NCBI RefSeq assembly: GCF_004343585.1
Contig: NZ_SLYW01000002.1
Coordinates: forward strand, 1-64,000
Direction of reading: 5' to 3'
Length of the DNA: 64,000 nucleotides
From: Neorhizobium sp. JUb45
Lineage (GTDB): Bacteria; Pseudomonadota; Alphaproteobacteria; Rhizobiales; Rhizobiaceae
Position 1 is the stretch's first letter; each line of letters opens with the position of its first letter. A model generated the notes under the pieces. That model was not told the origin of the DNA, did no database searches, and saw only the letters and a program-made list of their open reading frames with translations. Position numbers and translations under genes: made by a program. Shown here piece by piece: positions 17,293-26,187 of the stretch.

Positions 17293-18065
17293 GCCCACAC
17301 CTTCCATGGAGCCTTGCCGCGGCTCCACAAATCTTCAAGGTGGTGCTTATCTCGCAGCGTGTCCATCGGCTGCCAGAAACCTTGGTGTTCGTATGCGTGA
17401 AGGTGCCCTTGCGAAGCAAGCGTTTCAAGAGGCTCGTGCTCCCAAGGCATCTCATCGCCGGAAATAAGGTCAATGACCTTTGGAGAGAGAACGAAGAAAC
17501 CGCCGTTTATCATCCCTCCATCGCCCTTTGGCTTTTCCCGAAAGGAGGCGATGCTGTTATTAGCCTGAATGTCGAGGGCGCCGAAGCGCCCTGGCGGATA
17601 AGTAGCCGTTAGGGTGGCTAGGCGTCCGTGGCTTTGGTGAAACTTAACCAGATCATGAATGTTCACATCGCTTACGCCGTCCCCGTAGGTGAAGCAAAAA
17701 GCGTCTTCATCCTTCAAATAAGAAGCAACGCGTTTAAGGCGGCCGCCGGTCATGGTAGCCTCACCGGTATCGATCAACGTGACGCGCCACGGTTCGGCAT
17801 GTTGGTGATGCACCTCCATGCTGTTAGTCTTCATGTCGAATGTCACGTCCGACATGTGCAAGAAGTAATTTGCGAAATATTCTTTGATTACATAGCCCTT
17901 GTAGCCAAGGCATATAATGAAATCGTTGATGCCGTAGTAGGAATATATCTTCATGATATGCCACAGAATTGGCTTGCCGCCGATCTCGACCATTGGCTTT
18001 GGCTTAAGGTGCGTTTCCTCAGATATTCTGGTGCCAAGTCCGCCAGCCAATATTACAGCTTTCAT
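17289..18065 (-). CDS. rfbF: Glucose-1-phosphate cytidylyltransferase
   Basis: A 258-aa nucleotidyltransferase that makes CDP-glucose from CTP and glucose-1-phosphate. The N terminus [20 protein letters not shown] followed by [21 protein letters not shown] is the family signature, and [17 protein letters not shown] with GDGVSD provides the metal Asp. The ATG at 18065 starts precisely at this signature, so the longer in-frame extension upstream is not used. It is coupled to rfbG through an ATGA overlap. The pair commits glucose-1-phosphate to the CDP-sugar branch used by the operon downstream. Confidence 0.94.
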   Translation of the reverse strand: MKAVILAGGLGTRISEETHLKPKPMVEIGGKPILWHIMKIYSYYGINDFIICLGYKGYVIKEYFANYFLHMSDVTFDMKTNSMEVHHQHAEPWRVTLIDTGEATMTGGRLKRVASYLKDEDAFCFTYGDGVSDVNIHDLVKFHQSHGRLATLTATYPPGRFGALDIQANNSIASFREKPKGDGGMINGGFFVLSPKVIDLISGDEMPWEHEPLETLASQGHLHAYEHQGFWQPMDTLRDKHHLEDLWSRGKAPWKVWA

Positions 18066-18428
18066 TCTGAAATCACCTTTTTGCGAATGGAAGATTCTGG
18101 TGCGTTCTTCCACGGTTTGGCTGTTTGGATCACGTTTGATCGCATTTTATTAAGTGGCGCCAGTGAGAAATATCTCACTGGCTGTGGAATAGCGATATAA
18201 CGAGGGCCTGCGTGTGTTGCAATTGAAATGCCTCATTTTGGACGGGTAAACGGTCGAAAAGCTTGGCTCGGAGCATCGTTCTAGTTGTTGGCTTCGGTCG
18301 CACGGCCAAACGTATCGAGCCACTTGAATGGCGCTTTCTTGATCGGCATTTTACCGAGTGACGGCCAAGTTGCAGTGATCTCCGTTTTCGAATAGTTACG
18401 GAAATCTTTAACTGCACGGGGCGGGTTT
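18066..18428. other. Intergenic region between rfbF and a divergent membrane-protein gene
   Basis: About 360 bases that should contain two divergent promoters. On the minus strand, 18281-18475 reads as a 64-residue peptide ending KTEITATWPSLGKMP and WLDTFGRATEANN; it looks protein-like and could be the tail of a lost gene, but I cannot name it. No hairpin terminator was recognised. Confidence 0.4.
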
Positions 18429-19874
18429 GTGACGAGGATTTTGTTGGCTTTGATAGTGACCGCTGTCGCAAACATCTACCTGATGGCTACCGGTCTTGAA
18501 ATAAATTTTTTTAACAGCGATGTGGTGCAGCCCTATTTGATGGGTTTAGATATATCGCGGAATTGGCATTCTATTTGGACCTGGTACCAAGCCCCCTCGC
18601 TTTACATATTCCCCGATTGGATCGTTGCTGCCCAATTAAGCGAGTTGCCTGCGACAATAACGCAGGTAATATATGGGACGATATTAGTTTCACTTTATGC
18701 TGTCGGATATTCTCTATGTTCGCAACGCGCAATCAGCACGCGAGCGGTCACATCTTTCGCAGTGTTGTACAGTGGGGCAGCGATATTTCTGCAATGGCTG
18801 TCGCCTGGTGGCCGTGGTATATGGCTCATGGCATATACATTCGCGCCCTACATGCATACTGGGGCGGTAGCGATGACAATAGTTGCGATAGGATTGATAC
18901 GGAGCAATTGGGATAATCCCAACTTTAGGAGTTTGTCGGTCCTAGCGACATTAATGTTCGTCGTAACCCTTTCCGACATAATCCTGTTGGCATGGCTTGT
19001 CCCTCCGTTCTTCGTGCTGCTAGCTGTGGATTATATTTCATCAAGAAAAATTAACCGTCATAGGCTCGCGATTGCGGTGATCATTCCGTCTTTTGGTGCC
19101 TTTGTTGTTGACAGCGTAATAAATAGCGTTCGGCAAGCATATATGAGTGCGGGAACAATCTCTCCCGCGGGTTCTTTGAGGGTGTTTTTGGGCACGCTGC
19201 GGGATGCCTTGCACCAATATGACCCGATGTTGGGGTGCATTTTCTTCAGTTTGATTGTTGGCAGTTTTGTCGCCACGAACAAGATTTTGCGCTCGCTCTC
19301 CGGCAACGGTATTAGGGAAGCAGATGTAGTTCTCATTCTGATCCCTGGAGTCATGGCCGCATCGATCGTTGCTCCTCTGGTGAAAGGGCTTTTTGTTTAC
19401 CCTGATCATCTCCGCTATATTATTGTGGCGCCTGTTCTAAGCCTTGTTTGGTTTTGTCTGGTATTCAAATCGTTGAAAATAGACATCACTATTCCGTCTG
19501 GAATTCTGGCAGTTTTGATCGCTTTTCCAGCAGCAGCAGCTTATCATGGGCCTGACATGAGGATGATTTCTTGCTTGCCGGGCGACACCGGCTTCGGTGA
19601 CTATTGGAACTCCAAAAGAACCTTATTTCTCACTAAGCGTAAGACGCACATTATCCAGCTCAATGGTGATATTCGTCCTATGCGTTTTAACTACAATAGC
19701 CTCTGGTTTTTGCGTCACGCAAATGATGAAACGCAATTGCAGCCAACATTTATCATCACAACAAGGCTGGAAAGCGATAAGCTTGAAGCCCAGTTTGGCC
19801 TACCGTCCTCCAGAAAAAATTGTGGCGGTGAGGAAGTTTGGGTGTACGATAAGCCGCTTTCCGTACCGCAGTGA
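18429..19874 (+). CDS. Polytopic membrane protein, possible Gtr-type glycosyltransferase
   Basis: A 481-aa protein with about ten hydrophobic helices (for example ILLALIVTAVANIYLMATG at the N terminus, LATLMFVVTLSDIILLAWLV mid-protein and GILAVLIAFPAAAAY near residue 350) and a ~115-residue soluble C-terminal tail. A conserved-looking EINFFNSDVVQPYL loop lies after helix 1, where GT-C enzymes keep catalytic acidic residues. It is the only plus-strand gene in the 10-31 kb locus and is visibly AT-richer than its neighbours. With GtrA and GtrB in the same locus, it may be the serotype-specific transferase that adds the flipped sugar to O-antigen in the periplasm. The start is a GTG at 18429; ATG at 18483 would remove helix 1. 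Confidence 0.6.
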   Translation: MTRILLALIVTAVANIYLMATGLEINFFNSDVVQPYLMGLDISRNWHSIWTWYQAPSLYIFPDWIVAAQLSELPATITQVIYGTILVSLYAVGYSLCSQRAISTRAVTSFAVLYSGAAIFLQWLSPGGRGIWLMAYTFAPYMHTGAVAMTIVAIGLIRSNWDNPNFRSLSVLATLMFVVTLSDIILLAWLVPPFFVLLAVDYISSRKINRHRLAIAVIIPSFGAFVVDSVINSVRQAYMSAGTISPAGSLRVFLGTLRDALHQYDPMLGCIFFSLIVGSFVATNKILRSLSGNGIREADVVLILIPGVMAASIVAPLVKGLFVYPDHLRYIIVAPVLSLVWFCLVFKSLKIDITIPSGILAVLIAFPAAAAYHGPDMRMISCLPGDTGFGDYWNSKRTLFLTKRKTHIIQLNGDIRPMRFNYNSLWFLRHANDETQLQPTFIITTRLESDKLEAQFGLPSSRKNCGGEEVWVYDKPLSVPQ

Positions 19875-19913
19875 GTTATTATTTTCTGGAAATGGCGCCC
19901 GTCCGAGGTGACT

Positions 19914-21038
19914 TTACGAGGACGGACTCATATGGTCGCCAGCAATTTGGAATATCAGAGAAAGCTGCTGGCCTGTTTTTTGCCACGAAAATCGGCAAGC
20001 ATTTTCTTTGGCGTAGCTACTCAACACCTGCCGAAGCTCATTATCAGAGTTTAGCCGTACGATCGCCCGTGCCAATTCAGTAACGTTCAAAGGATCTATC
20101 AGAAGCGCACCACGTGCGGCGACCTCGGGCATCGACGATGTTGTCGATGTTATCACTGGTATACCAAAGCTCTGGGCTTCTATGATTGGGAGGCCAAATC
20201 CTTCATACAGTGACGGCATGAGCAGAAATCGAGCCGAAGCGTAGAGCGAAGCAAGTTGTGTGTCTGAGACGTACCCAGTGAGCTTCACTATATCTTTCAG
20301 GTTGTATTGATCGATCATCTTCGTCAAATCTCCCATACGCCACCCTTGGCCGCCCGCGATCACGAGATTCAGAGCACCACGGTTTGCGGTTGGAAGTGCG
20401 GCAAAGGCTTGCAACAGTCGCTGTAAGTTCTTCCTTGGTTCAAGCGTTCCGACAAACAAGGCATAGGGATGGCAGGTAGAGCAACCAATCGGTGCTTCAG
20501 CGTGTACGGCATCAACCGAAAGCTGTGTCAGTCCTGGATATACGACGGAAATGCGGCTGGAAGCATCCTGATAGAAGGCAACCACATCTGCCGCCGTCGC
20601 TTGCGAATCGGCAACTATAATTGTTGCCCGTTTTAGCGCCGATCGCATGAATAAACGTTCACCAACCCATGTCTGCCAGCGCATTGTGGCTGGTGCTTTC
20701 TGCCAAACCAAATCGTGAATCGTCACTACGCTGGGTATTTGTTTTGAAAGACCAAGAGGCAGCCGATGCGCCGGCCCCCAAAACACGTCGAGATTGTCAT
20801 CGTTAGCGGCCTTAGGCAGCGCTGTCATACTCCATATTGCTCGTCGAAGAGGTCCTCTAAAATCGAATGTGCGGATCTCACAGTTTCTCAACAACGGTAG
20901 CGGTTTTCGCGGTTTCTCCGGCATGTAAAGGATGAGGCAATGCCCGCGCTCACCTAACTCCCGACATGTCTCCAACACGTAACGGCCGATTCCGCTGAGA
21001 CTAGGCACAAGATTACGAGCATCGACGCCGATCTTCAT
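19914..21038 (-). CDS. Family GT4 glycosyltransferase
   Basis: A 374-aa GT-B enzyme. It starts MKIGVDARNLVPSLSGIGRY, the donor-side loop typical of rhamnosyl/mannosyl GT4 enzymes, has VVTIHDLVWQK in the acceptor domain, LFVGTLEPRKNLQRLLQAF at the start of the nucleotide domain, and SLYEGFGLPIIEAQSFGIP with the E-x7-E pair. The start overlaps the stop of the three-domain transferase by four bases, so they are co-translated. It probably adds D-rhamnose or another GDP-sugar to the growing chain; linkage cannot be told from sequence. Confidence 0.88.
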   Translation of the reverse strand: MKIGVDARNLVPSLSGIGRYVLETCRELGERGHCLILYMPEKPRKPLPLLRNCEIRTFDFRGPLRRAIWSMTALPKAANDDNLDVFWGPAHRLPLGLSKQIPSVVTIHDLVWQKAPATMRWQTWVGERLFMRSALKRATIIVADSQATAADVVAFYQDASSRISVVYPGLTQLSVDAVHAEAPIGCSTCHPYALFVGTLEPRKNLQRLLQAFAALPTANRGALNLVIAGGQGWRMGDLTKMIDQYNLKDIVKLTGYVSDTQLASLYASARFLLMPSLYEGFGLPIIEAQSFGIPVITSTTSSMPEVAARGALLIDPLNVTELARAIVRLNSDNELRQVLSSYAKENACRFSWQKTGQQLSLIFQIAGDHMSPSS

Positions 21039-24000
21039 TGTACCAGTCGCGCTCTAGGGCTTGCGTTCGATTTGCTCTCAACGCCAGAAATTTTGGAGAA
21101 AAATTCGAATGCGCACTGTTTCCATGTCACAACGGGAATTGACGCGGACGATGGGCGTGATGAGGCATCGGTATCTATCCAACGCTTGATGACATCTGCT
21201 AGCAAATAAGGTGATGAGCTCGAAAAATACGTCGCGCTCATACCCGCGACTTCATGGAATACTGGTAAGTCGCGAGCTATAATTGGAATGCCTCTTTTTG
21301 CAGCTTCGACGATTGGAAGTCCGAATCCTTCACCATGTGACGCGATTATGACGCAATCAGTGCAGCCATAGATATTTTCCAGATACTCGTCGCTGACTCC
21401 TGTAAGCCAGAACAAGTTCTCGCCCAGTCGTGTGTGCGTACGAACTTTAGAGATAAACTCCTCTATCATCCATCCCTCTTTGCCGACGAAGACAAGATTG
21501 ACGTTTTTATCTTCTGACCAGAGTTTCTCGAAAGCTATGAGAACCTCATTGTGTGCTTTCCGCGGTTCGATAGTACCAACACAGACAAATGTGGTGTTTT
21601 TATCGAATTTGGCGAGAAGTTCGGCTGCATTCGGCGGTAGTCCACACGAGGGACGGCTATTCTCAATATCCGAGCCGAGAGGAAACCAATCTACGGATGG
21701 CAGGCTTTCTAACTCAGGTAGTTCTGCAGCGATCCACTCTGATAATTCCTTTGCAACGGACTGGGATATGCATAAAAGGCCATCGCTGCATGTGACCGCA
21801 CTTTGAAGCCATTCGGAGTGCAACAATAATGCCTCCGGCGGAAAAAATTGTGGCATTTTAATAGGCAGGAGATCGTATATAACGAAAATGATTTTGACGC
21901 CGTAGCGGCGCATTTTTTCAAATGTTACAGTGTTTTGAACCACGGCCTTGTGATGGAGGTCCAAGCCAACGAAAATATCGCCAGCACCGTATTCAATTGG
22001 ACTATCACATAGAGTTTCACTGTAGGATCCGACAAATTGTGATGTAAATGATCTGGCATAAAAATATCCATCGTGTCCGTCAATAGAATAGACGGGTTCG
22101 AATCGGAATTTTACTTGGTCTATTTCAATCAGCTCCGATAATATGCTTCTAACAACCCGTTGAATACCGGTCTGGGCATCGATTTTTACGAGTTCTGTTA
22201 TGTCAACGAATACGCGTTTGTGAAGTGATAGATCTGAGAACGTTGAAGCAAGCGCTTTGGCCGCTTGTTCTAGTTGTCTGTCATTTCCCGGAACGGGTCC
22301 AAGGGAGGCGATTTTTTTTACAGCGTTATCCAGCGTACACATCCGGCTGGTTTTATACAGCATCTCGATCTGAGTGTGGTATTTTTCAGCCAAAATCTCC
22401 GGGGCGAGATAGTTCCTTACATAATGTGTCGCAGCTTGGCCTATAGCGAAGCGCAAACCTGCATCATTGTATAATTGTGAAAGGGCAGCGCTCAGATCAC
22501 AGTCAGCAAACTCATCGACTATCCTCAAAACGCAATTTTCCGGCAATTCTGCCATCGAGCCGTGATTATTGACGATAGTTGCCATTCCCGCGACCATGCA
22601 GTCGTTAACGGCGGCGGAGGTTTCTCCACGGGACTTCGTTCTTAGCTGAACGCCAACATCGGCAGCAGCTAGGTACGAACGATAAACATCCATGTCGATG
22701 AAGCCGGTAATGCGTATCTGAGCCATTCCCGCGGCATGCTTGATCAATCTCTTAATAACATCTTGGAATTCGCCTTGGGCCTCTCCACCGACGAAAATCA
22801 GATGGCATTTGCGATCGCTACTTAGATCCGACGCTGCCCACGCGGAAATGAGCCGGTCAGCGAGCTTAAGCCGACCTACAGAGCCAAAGGAGCATACAAT
22901 AAAATCATCATCGTCATAGCCAAGACTTCTACGCGCACTTGCGCGGTCTTGTAATTCTGGCACAGCACGCAGAAGGGGCAGAGAGCACCAACTTTCGGAG
23001 ACGCCTTTACCATAAAATTCCTGAGCCAAGCTTCTTGCAAATTCGCTATGCACAATCACGCCAACAGCGTTGCTTATAGCGGGAGCATTCGCGGGGTATT
23101 TGTAGATTATAGATGCATCGTCGACCGTACGCCCGTTATCAGCGAGCGCCTTGTAACCATGGGAATCGTAGAGGCTTTCTTCCCAGAAACCAGCTACGCC
23201 TTCATGTAGAGAACGGTGTGCGGCAATGCCGCTAAGATAAAAATCGTGCAATACGACCGCACCGGGTGCATATCTTATCATCGAAAACATATGGCTGTGG
23301 TAGGTCGAATTGCCGAAATGATACAGGATACGGTCATATTTGGTGTAATGCTTTTGGAATTCCTCGACGCTAACAATCTGGCCTGAAAACGAATCGATGG
23401 CTTTTATGGGTTGGTCGACCACTAATTCAATATCGTAATACGCTTCGAGTGCTGGAATGAGTTCGGCGCTATAGTCCGCTATGCCAGTCTGCGCTGGCGG
23501 TAGCGGCGACACATATGCAAGCTTCTTCTTCACTGAAACAACTGATTTTGCTTTAACGCTGTCTCTTGATTCAAAAACACGCTTGGTTTCAATTTCTTCA
23601 AGGGCCTGCCACGTCCTCTTCGCGGTTGCGGTCCAGGAAAAATTCCTCGCTTGTACCAAGCTGTGCTCGCGCAATGCGTCACGAAACCCTGCATCAGTCA
23701 GCGAGCGGTTCAAGACTATCGCAATATCGTCGATATTCGACGGATCAAAAAGTGCGTCTTGGCGGCCGATAACTTCGGGTATACTCGACGTATTTGAGCC
23801 GATTGTTACAGCTCCGCATTGCATAGCCTCTAATGCCGGTAATCCAAAACCTTCGTGGAGTGACGGGAAGCAAAAGACGTCACAGAGATTATAGAGTGCA
23901 ACAAGGTCTTCTTCAGGGACGAAGCCGGTCATCACAAATGCGTCTGTCGGAATTCCCGCTCGCGTCGCGATCCTTCTTAATGCGGCGATATCCTCAGCTC

Positions 24001-24802
24001 GCGCCGAGCATACGACGGCGAGTTGACGTGCTGCTTTGGTTTCTGCAGGCAGACGAGAGAACGCCTCGATAAGCCCATCGATGTTTTTCCGTTGATCTAT
24101 ACCTCCTGTATACATGACAAAAGGCTTGCTTAGTTTGTATTTCTTCCGAAGATGCTGTTCTTGGAGTGGTGACAAAATTGTTTGTTTGAAATGGGCCTCT
24201 GCGGCCGTCGAGATTGTCACAATTGAATCAGGTTTAATCTGCAATAAATCAATAGCTTCTCGTCGAGAAGACTCGGAAATTGCTAGTAGAAGACGCGAGC
24301 GCTTCAAGTTTTCAATCTTATTTCTATACCATTTTTTTGCTTCTACACTCGGAAGATATTTATCAGGGTAAATATATGGGATTATATCATACAGCGTAAT
24401 AGCCGTTCTTTCAAAAGGGACAAGCTCTCCTGCACTGGTAACGGCATCGTCCCAAAAGCCTTCAAACAAGCTAGCGATGTGAACCAGATCTGGATTAAGG
24501 CTTGCGATCAAAGCTTCCCTTGTGGTGCTGCTGACGGCAGCTCGCCACAGATTGGAAGGATCACTTTCCGAACATGGCGAAAGCGCGCTCCAAAACCGTA
24601 CGTCTTCGGTTGGCATAACGCAGGCCAGCCTTTGGCGAATTTCATCAAAACTTTCTGGGAAGGCATCGCTCAAAATTGTTTTAATTTGATGATTGCCAGA
24701 GTGTCTCGCCATCTCTTCAACGAGTGACATAGTATAACGGCCAATGCCGCGGTTGCGGCTGTTACGGCTTTGCGCGCCGCAAAGATCTACGACTAGTCTC
24801 AT
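21035..24802 (-). CDS. Giant glycosyltransferase with three GT4 domains
   Basis: A 1255-aa protein made of three GT-B units. Unit 1 (about 1-400) has GIGRYTMSLVEEM, VMYTGGIDQRKNIDGLIEAF and LHEGFGLPALEAMQCG. Unit 2 (about 425-815) begins KKLAYVSPLPPAQTGIADYS, has CSFGSVGRLKLADRLI, but its expected E-x7-E segment reads GETSAAVNDCMVAGMA, so activity is less certain. Unit 3 (about 865-1240) has FVDITELVKIDAQTGIQRVV, CVGTIEPRKAHNEVLIAFEK and SHGEGFGLPIVEAAKRG. Multi-domain enzymes such as WbdA polymerise mannan or rhamnan O-antigens, each unit forming one linkage type. Here three units could build a repeating trisaccharide of D-rhamnose. It is coupled by four-base overlaps to genes on both sides. 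Confidence 0.9.
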   Translation of the reverse strand: MRLVVDLCGAQSRNSRNRGIGRYTMSLVEEMARHSGNHQIKTILSDAFPESFDEIRQRLACVMPTEDVRFWSALSPCSESDPSNLWRAAVSSTTREALIASLNPDLVHIASLFEGFWDDAVTSAGELVPFERTAITLYDIIPYIYPDKYLPSVEAKKWYRNKIENLKRSRLLLAISESSRREAIDLLQIKPDSIVTISTAAEAHFKQTILSPLQEQHLRKKYKLSKPFVMYTGGIDQRKNIDGLIEAFSRLPAETKAARQLAVVCSARAEDIAALRRIATRAGIPTDAFVMTGFVPEEDLVALYNLCDVFCFPSLHEGFGLPALEAMQCGAVTIGSNTSSIPEVIGRQDALFDPSNIDDIAIVLNRSLTDAGFRDALREHSLVQARNFSWTATAKRTWQALEEIETKRVFESRDSVKAKSVVSVKKKLAYVSPLPPAQTGIADYSAELIPALEAYYDIELVVDQPIKAIDSFSGQIVSVEEFQKHYTKYDRILYHFGNSTYHSHMFSMIRYAPGAVVLHDFYLSGIAAHRSLHEGVAGFWEESLYDSHGYKALADNGRTVDDASIIYKYPANAPAISNAVGVIVHSEFARSLAQEFYGKGVSESWCSLPLLRAVPELQDRASARRSLGYDDDDFIVCSFGSVGRLKLADRLISAWAASDLSSDRKCHLIFVGGEAQGEFQDVIKRLIKHAAGMAQIRITGFIDMDVYRSYLAAADVGVQLRTKSRGETSAAVNDCMVAGMATIVNNHGSMAELPENCVLRIVDEFADCDLSAALSQLYNDAGLRFAIGQAATHYVRNYLAPEILAEKYHTQIEMLYKTSRMCTLDNAVKKIASLGPVPGNDRQLEQAAKALASTFSDLSLHKRVFVDITELVKIDAQTGIQRVVRSILSELIEIDQVKFRFEPVYSIDGHDGYFYARSFTSQFVGSYSETLCDSPIEYGAGDIFVGLDLHHKAVVQNTVTFEKMRRYGVKIIFVIYDLLPIKMPQFFPPEALLLHSEWLQSAVTCSDGLLCISQSVAKELSEWIAAELPELESLPSVDWFPLGSDIENSRPSCGLPPNAAELLAKFDKNTTFVCVGTIEPRKAHNEVLIAFEKLWSEDKNVNLVFVGKEGWMIEEFISKVRTHTRLGENLFWLTGVSDEYLENIYGCTDCVIIASHGEGFGLPIVEAAKRGIPIIARDLPVFHEVAGMSATYFSSSSPYLLADVIKRWIDTDASSRPSSASIPVVTWKQCAFEFFSKISGVESKSNASPRARLVQ

Positions 24803-26187
24803 TTCTTAGTGGCATCCTTTTGATTTCGCGCGATGCTAGCCGCATTCAATCTCTCAAGGATCAGCGTTTCGAGGTCCGATGTGACACTAGCCTTTGAGCC
24901 ATTGGAGTAACCATACTTCGGGCTATCGGGGGCGTATCTGTCATACGCCGGGGCCGAGCTTAGCGCTCGTCGAACGAGCCTCTCGAGCCCAGGGTTGATC
25001 TTGAGAAGACGTTTGGCGAGGCGCATAGCCCACGCATTGCTTGCTGCATACCTATATACGAGGCGAAGGATCGACGAACAAACTCTTCGTGGGCGCGTGT
25101 TTGGTCGCAAAAAAATCCAGCCTTTGACGCCGTGTCGAAAGTGCCTGATTACCAATATACCGCGCCGTATGGGAGCTGTCAGTTTCCACGATGTGGAACC
25201 GTAGATTGCCTGCAAGCCGGCCTCGAGACTTGAACGTACTTCTTGCTCATTTTTAAAAGCGGTCTCGATACCGTCGATCCGAGCTTGCAAAAAGGCCTTA
25301 TCACTTTCTAACTCAGCCACTTTCACGTCTAGCGAATTGGAGTAGATATCATTCTCGGCAATATCGCTTTCTAACTCAGCCACTTTCAAGCGTAGCGAAC
25401 CAGCGTAGATATCATTCTCCGCAATCTTGGAGAGCAGTGTGTGTTTGTCGATCTCTAAATAACTAATTTTTGATGTCAGGTTGCCACAGAAGCTTGATGT
25501 TGACTTGCCGGAAAAGAAGAAGCGATCGAAGACATTGGGAGGGGCCGCAAACGAGCTCAGTCTTTCGCCTTGGCTTTGATGGACATAAAACGCGTTAAGA
25601 CCATCGAAATAAGCAAACCTATAGCCCCTCTGTACCAGATAGTGTGCCCATTCACTATCGTTGCGCTGCTCATTAGTTGGGGATGTTGCTTCTACAACTA
25701 TGATCCACGGGCGCTTAGGACAGTCGCCCCAGCTTGCCAGTACCTGATCCTCCATGCCCTCTACATCAATCTTAAGCCAGTGGACTACGTGAGCTTCCGC
25801 CCGGTTGAGGATTGATCCAAGGCTAATTTGCTCGACATTTCTCTCTTTGTATTCGAAGCCTCGCAAGCGTTGCTGCTCAGCAAGGCTCCTGTCTCCGGTG
25901 CTTAGCCCTGTTTCTAGAAAATCAAAGAAATGCAAAGGCTCTGTGCCGCATCCCACGGCCGCTTCGATAACAACTTCATCAGGTCGATCTTTCCGTAACA
26001 TGCCAGCATGGTGGGGAGTAGGTTCAACATGCACGCCCCGCCAGCCCTTTTCATAGAACCCGCGACTCACGGAATCTACTGTAGGATCTTGTGCGCCGAT
26101 ATCGATATAAAAACCGTTTTGAATATCTTTCAGCGCTCGCCACAACATAACGTCTTCGAAATTTTGAGCGTAAGATATGAACATCAT
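24799..26187 (-). CDS. FkbM-family methyltransferase with coiled-coil tail
   Basis: A 462-aa protein. Residues 1-215 form an FkbM-type SAM-dependent methyltransferase: SYAQNFEDVMLWRAL, NGFYIDIGAQDPTVDS, RGVHVEPTPHHA and HWLKIDVEGMEDQVLAS. A central coiled coil (about 240-310) contains a 21-residue exact-period tandem repeat around IAENDIYxxSL and VAELESD. The C-terminal third includes YGSTSWKLTAPIRR, a segment often seen in large cell-surface glycosyltransferase/methyltransferase proteins, and a basic region that could contact membranes. The design recalls WbdD of E. coli O9a, where methylation caps the polymer and the coiled coil sets chain length. It overlaps genes on both sides by four bases. 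Confidence 0.82.
   Translation of the reverse strand: MMFISYAQNFEDVMLWRALKDIQNGFYIDIGAQDPTVDSVSRGFYEKGWRGVHVEPTPHHAGMLRKDRPDEVVIEAAVGCGTEPLHFFDFLETGLSTGDRSLAEQQRLRGFEYKERNVEQISLGSILNRAEAHVVHWLKIDVEGMEDQVLASWGDCPKRPWIIVVEATSPTNEQRNDSEWAHYLVQRGYRFAYFDGLNAFYVHQSQGERLSSFAAPPNVFDRFFFSGKSTSSFCGNLTSKISYLEIDKHTLLSKIAENDIYAGSLRLKVAELESDIAENDIYSNSLDVKVAELESDKAFLQARIDGIETAFKNEQEVRSSLEAGLQAIYGSTSWKLTAPIRRGILVIRHFRHGVKGWIFLRPNTRPRRVCSSILRLVYRYAASNAWAMRLAKRLLKINPGLERLVRRALSSAPAYDRYAPDSPKYGYSNGSKASVTSDLETLILERLNAASIARNQKDATKK
25304..25429. repeat. 63-bp tandem duplication in the coiled-coil coding region
   Basis: Two copies of 63 bases, 25304-25366 and 25367-25429, differ at only about ten positions (both begin CTTTCTAACTCAGCCAC). 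Each encodes 21 residues, exactly three heptads, so the reading frame and the coiled-coil register are preserved. Confidence 0.92.
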
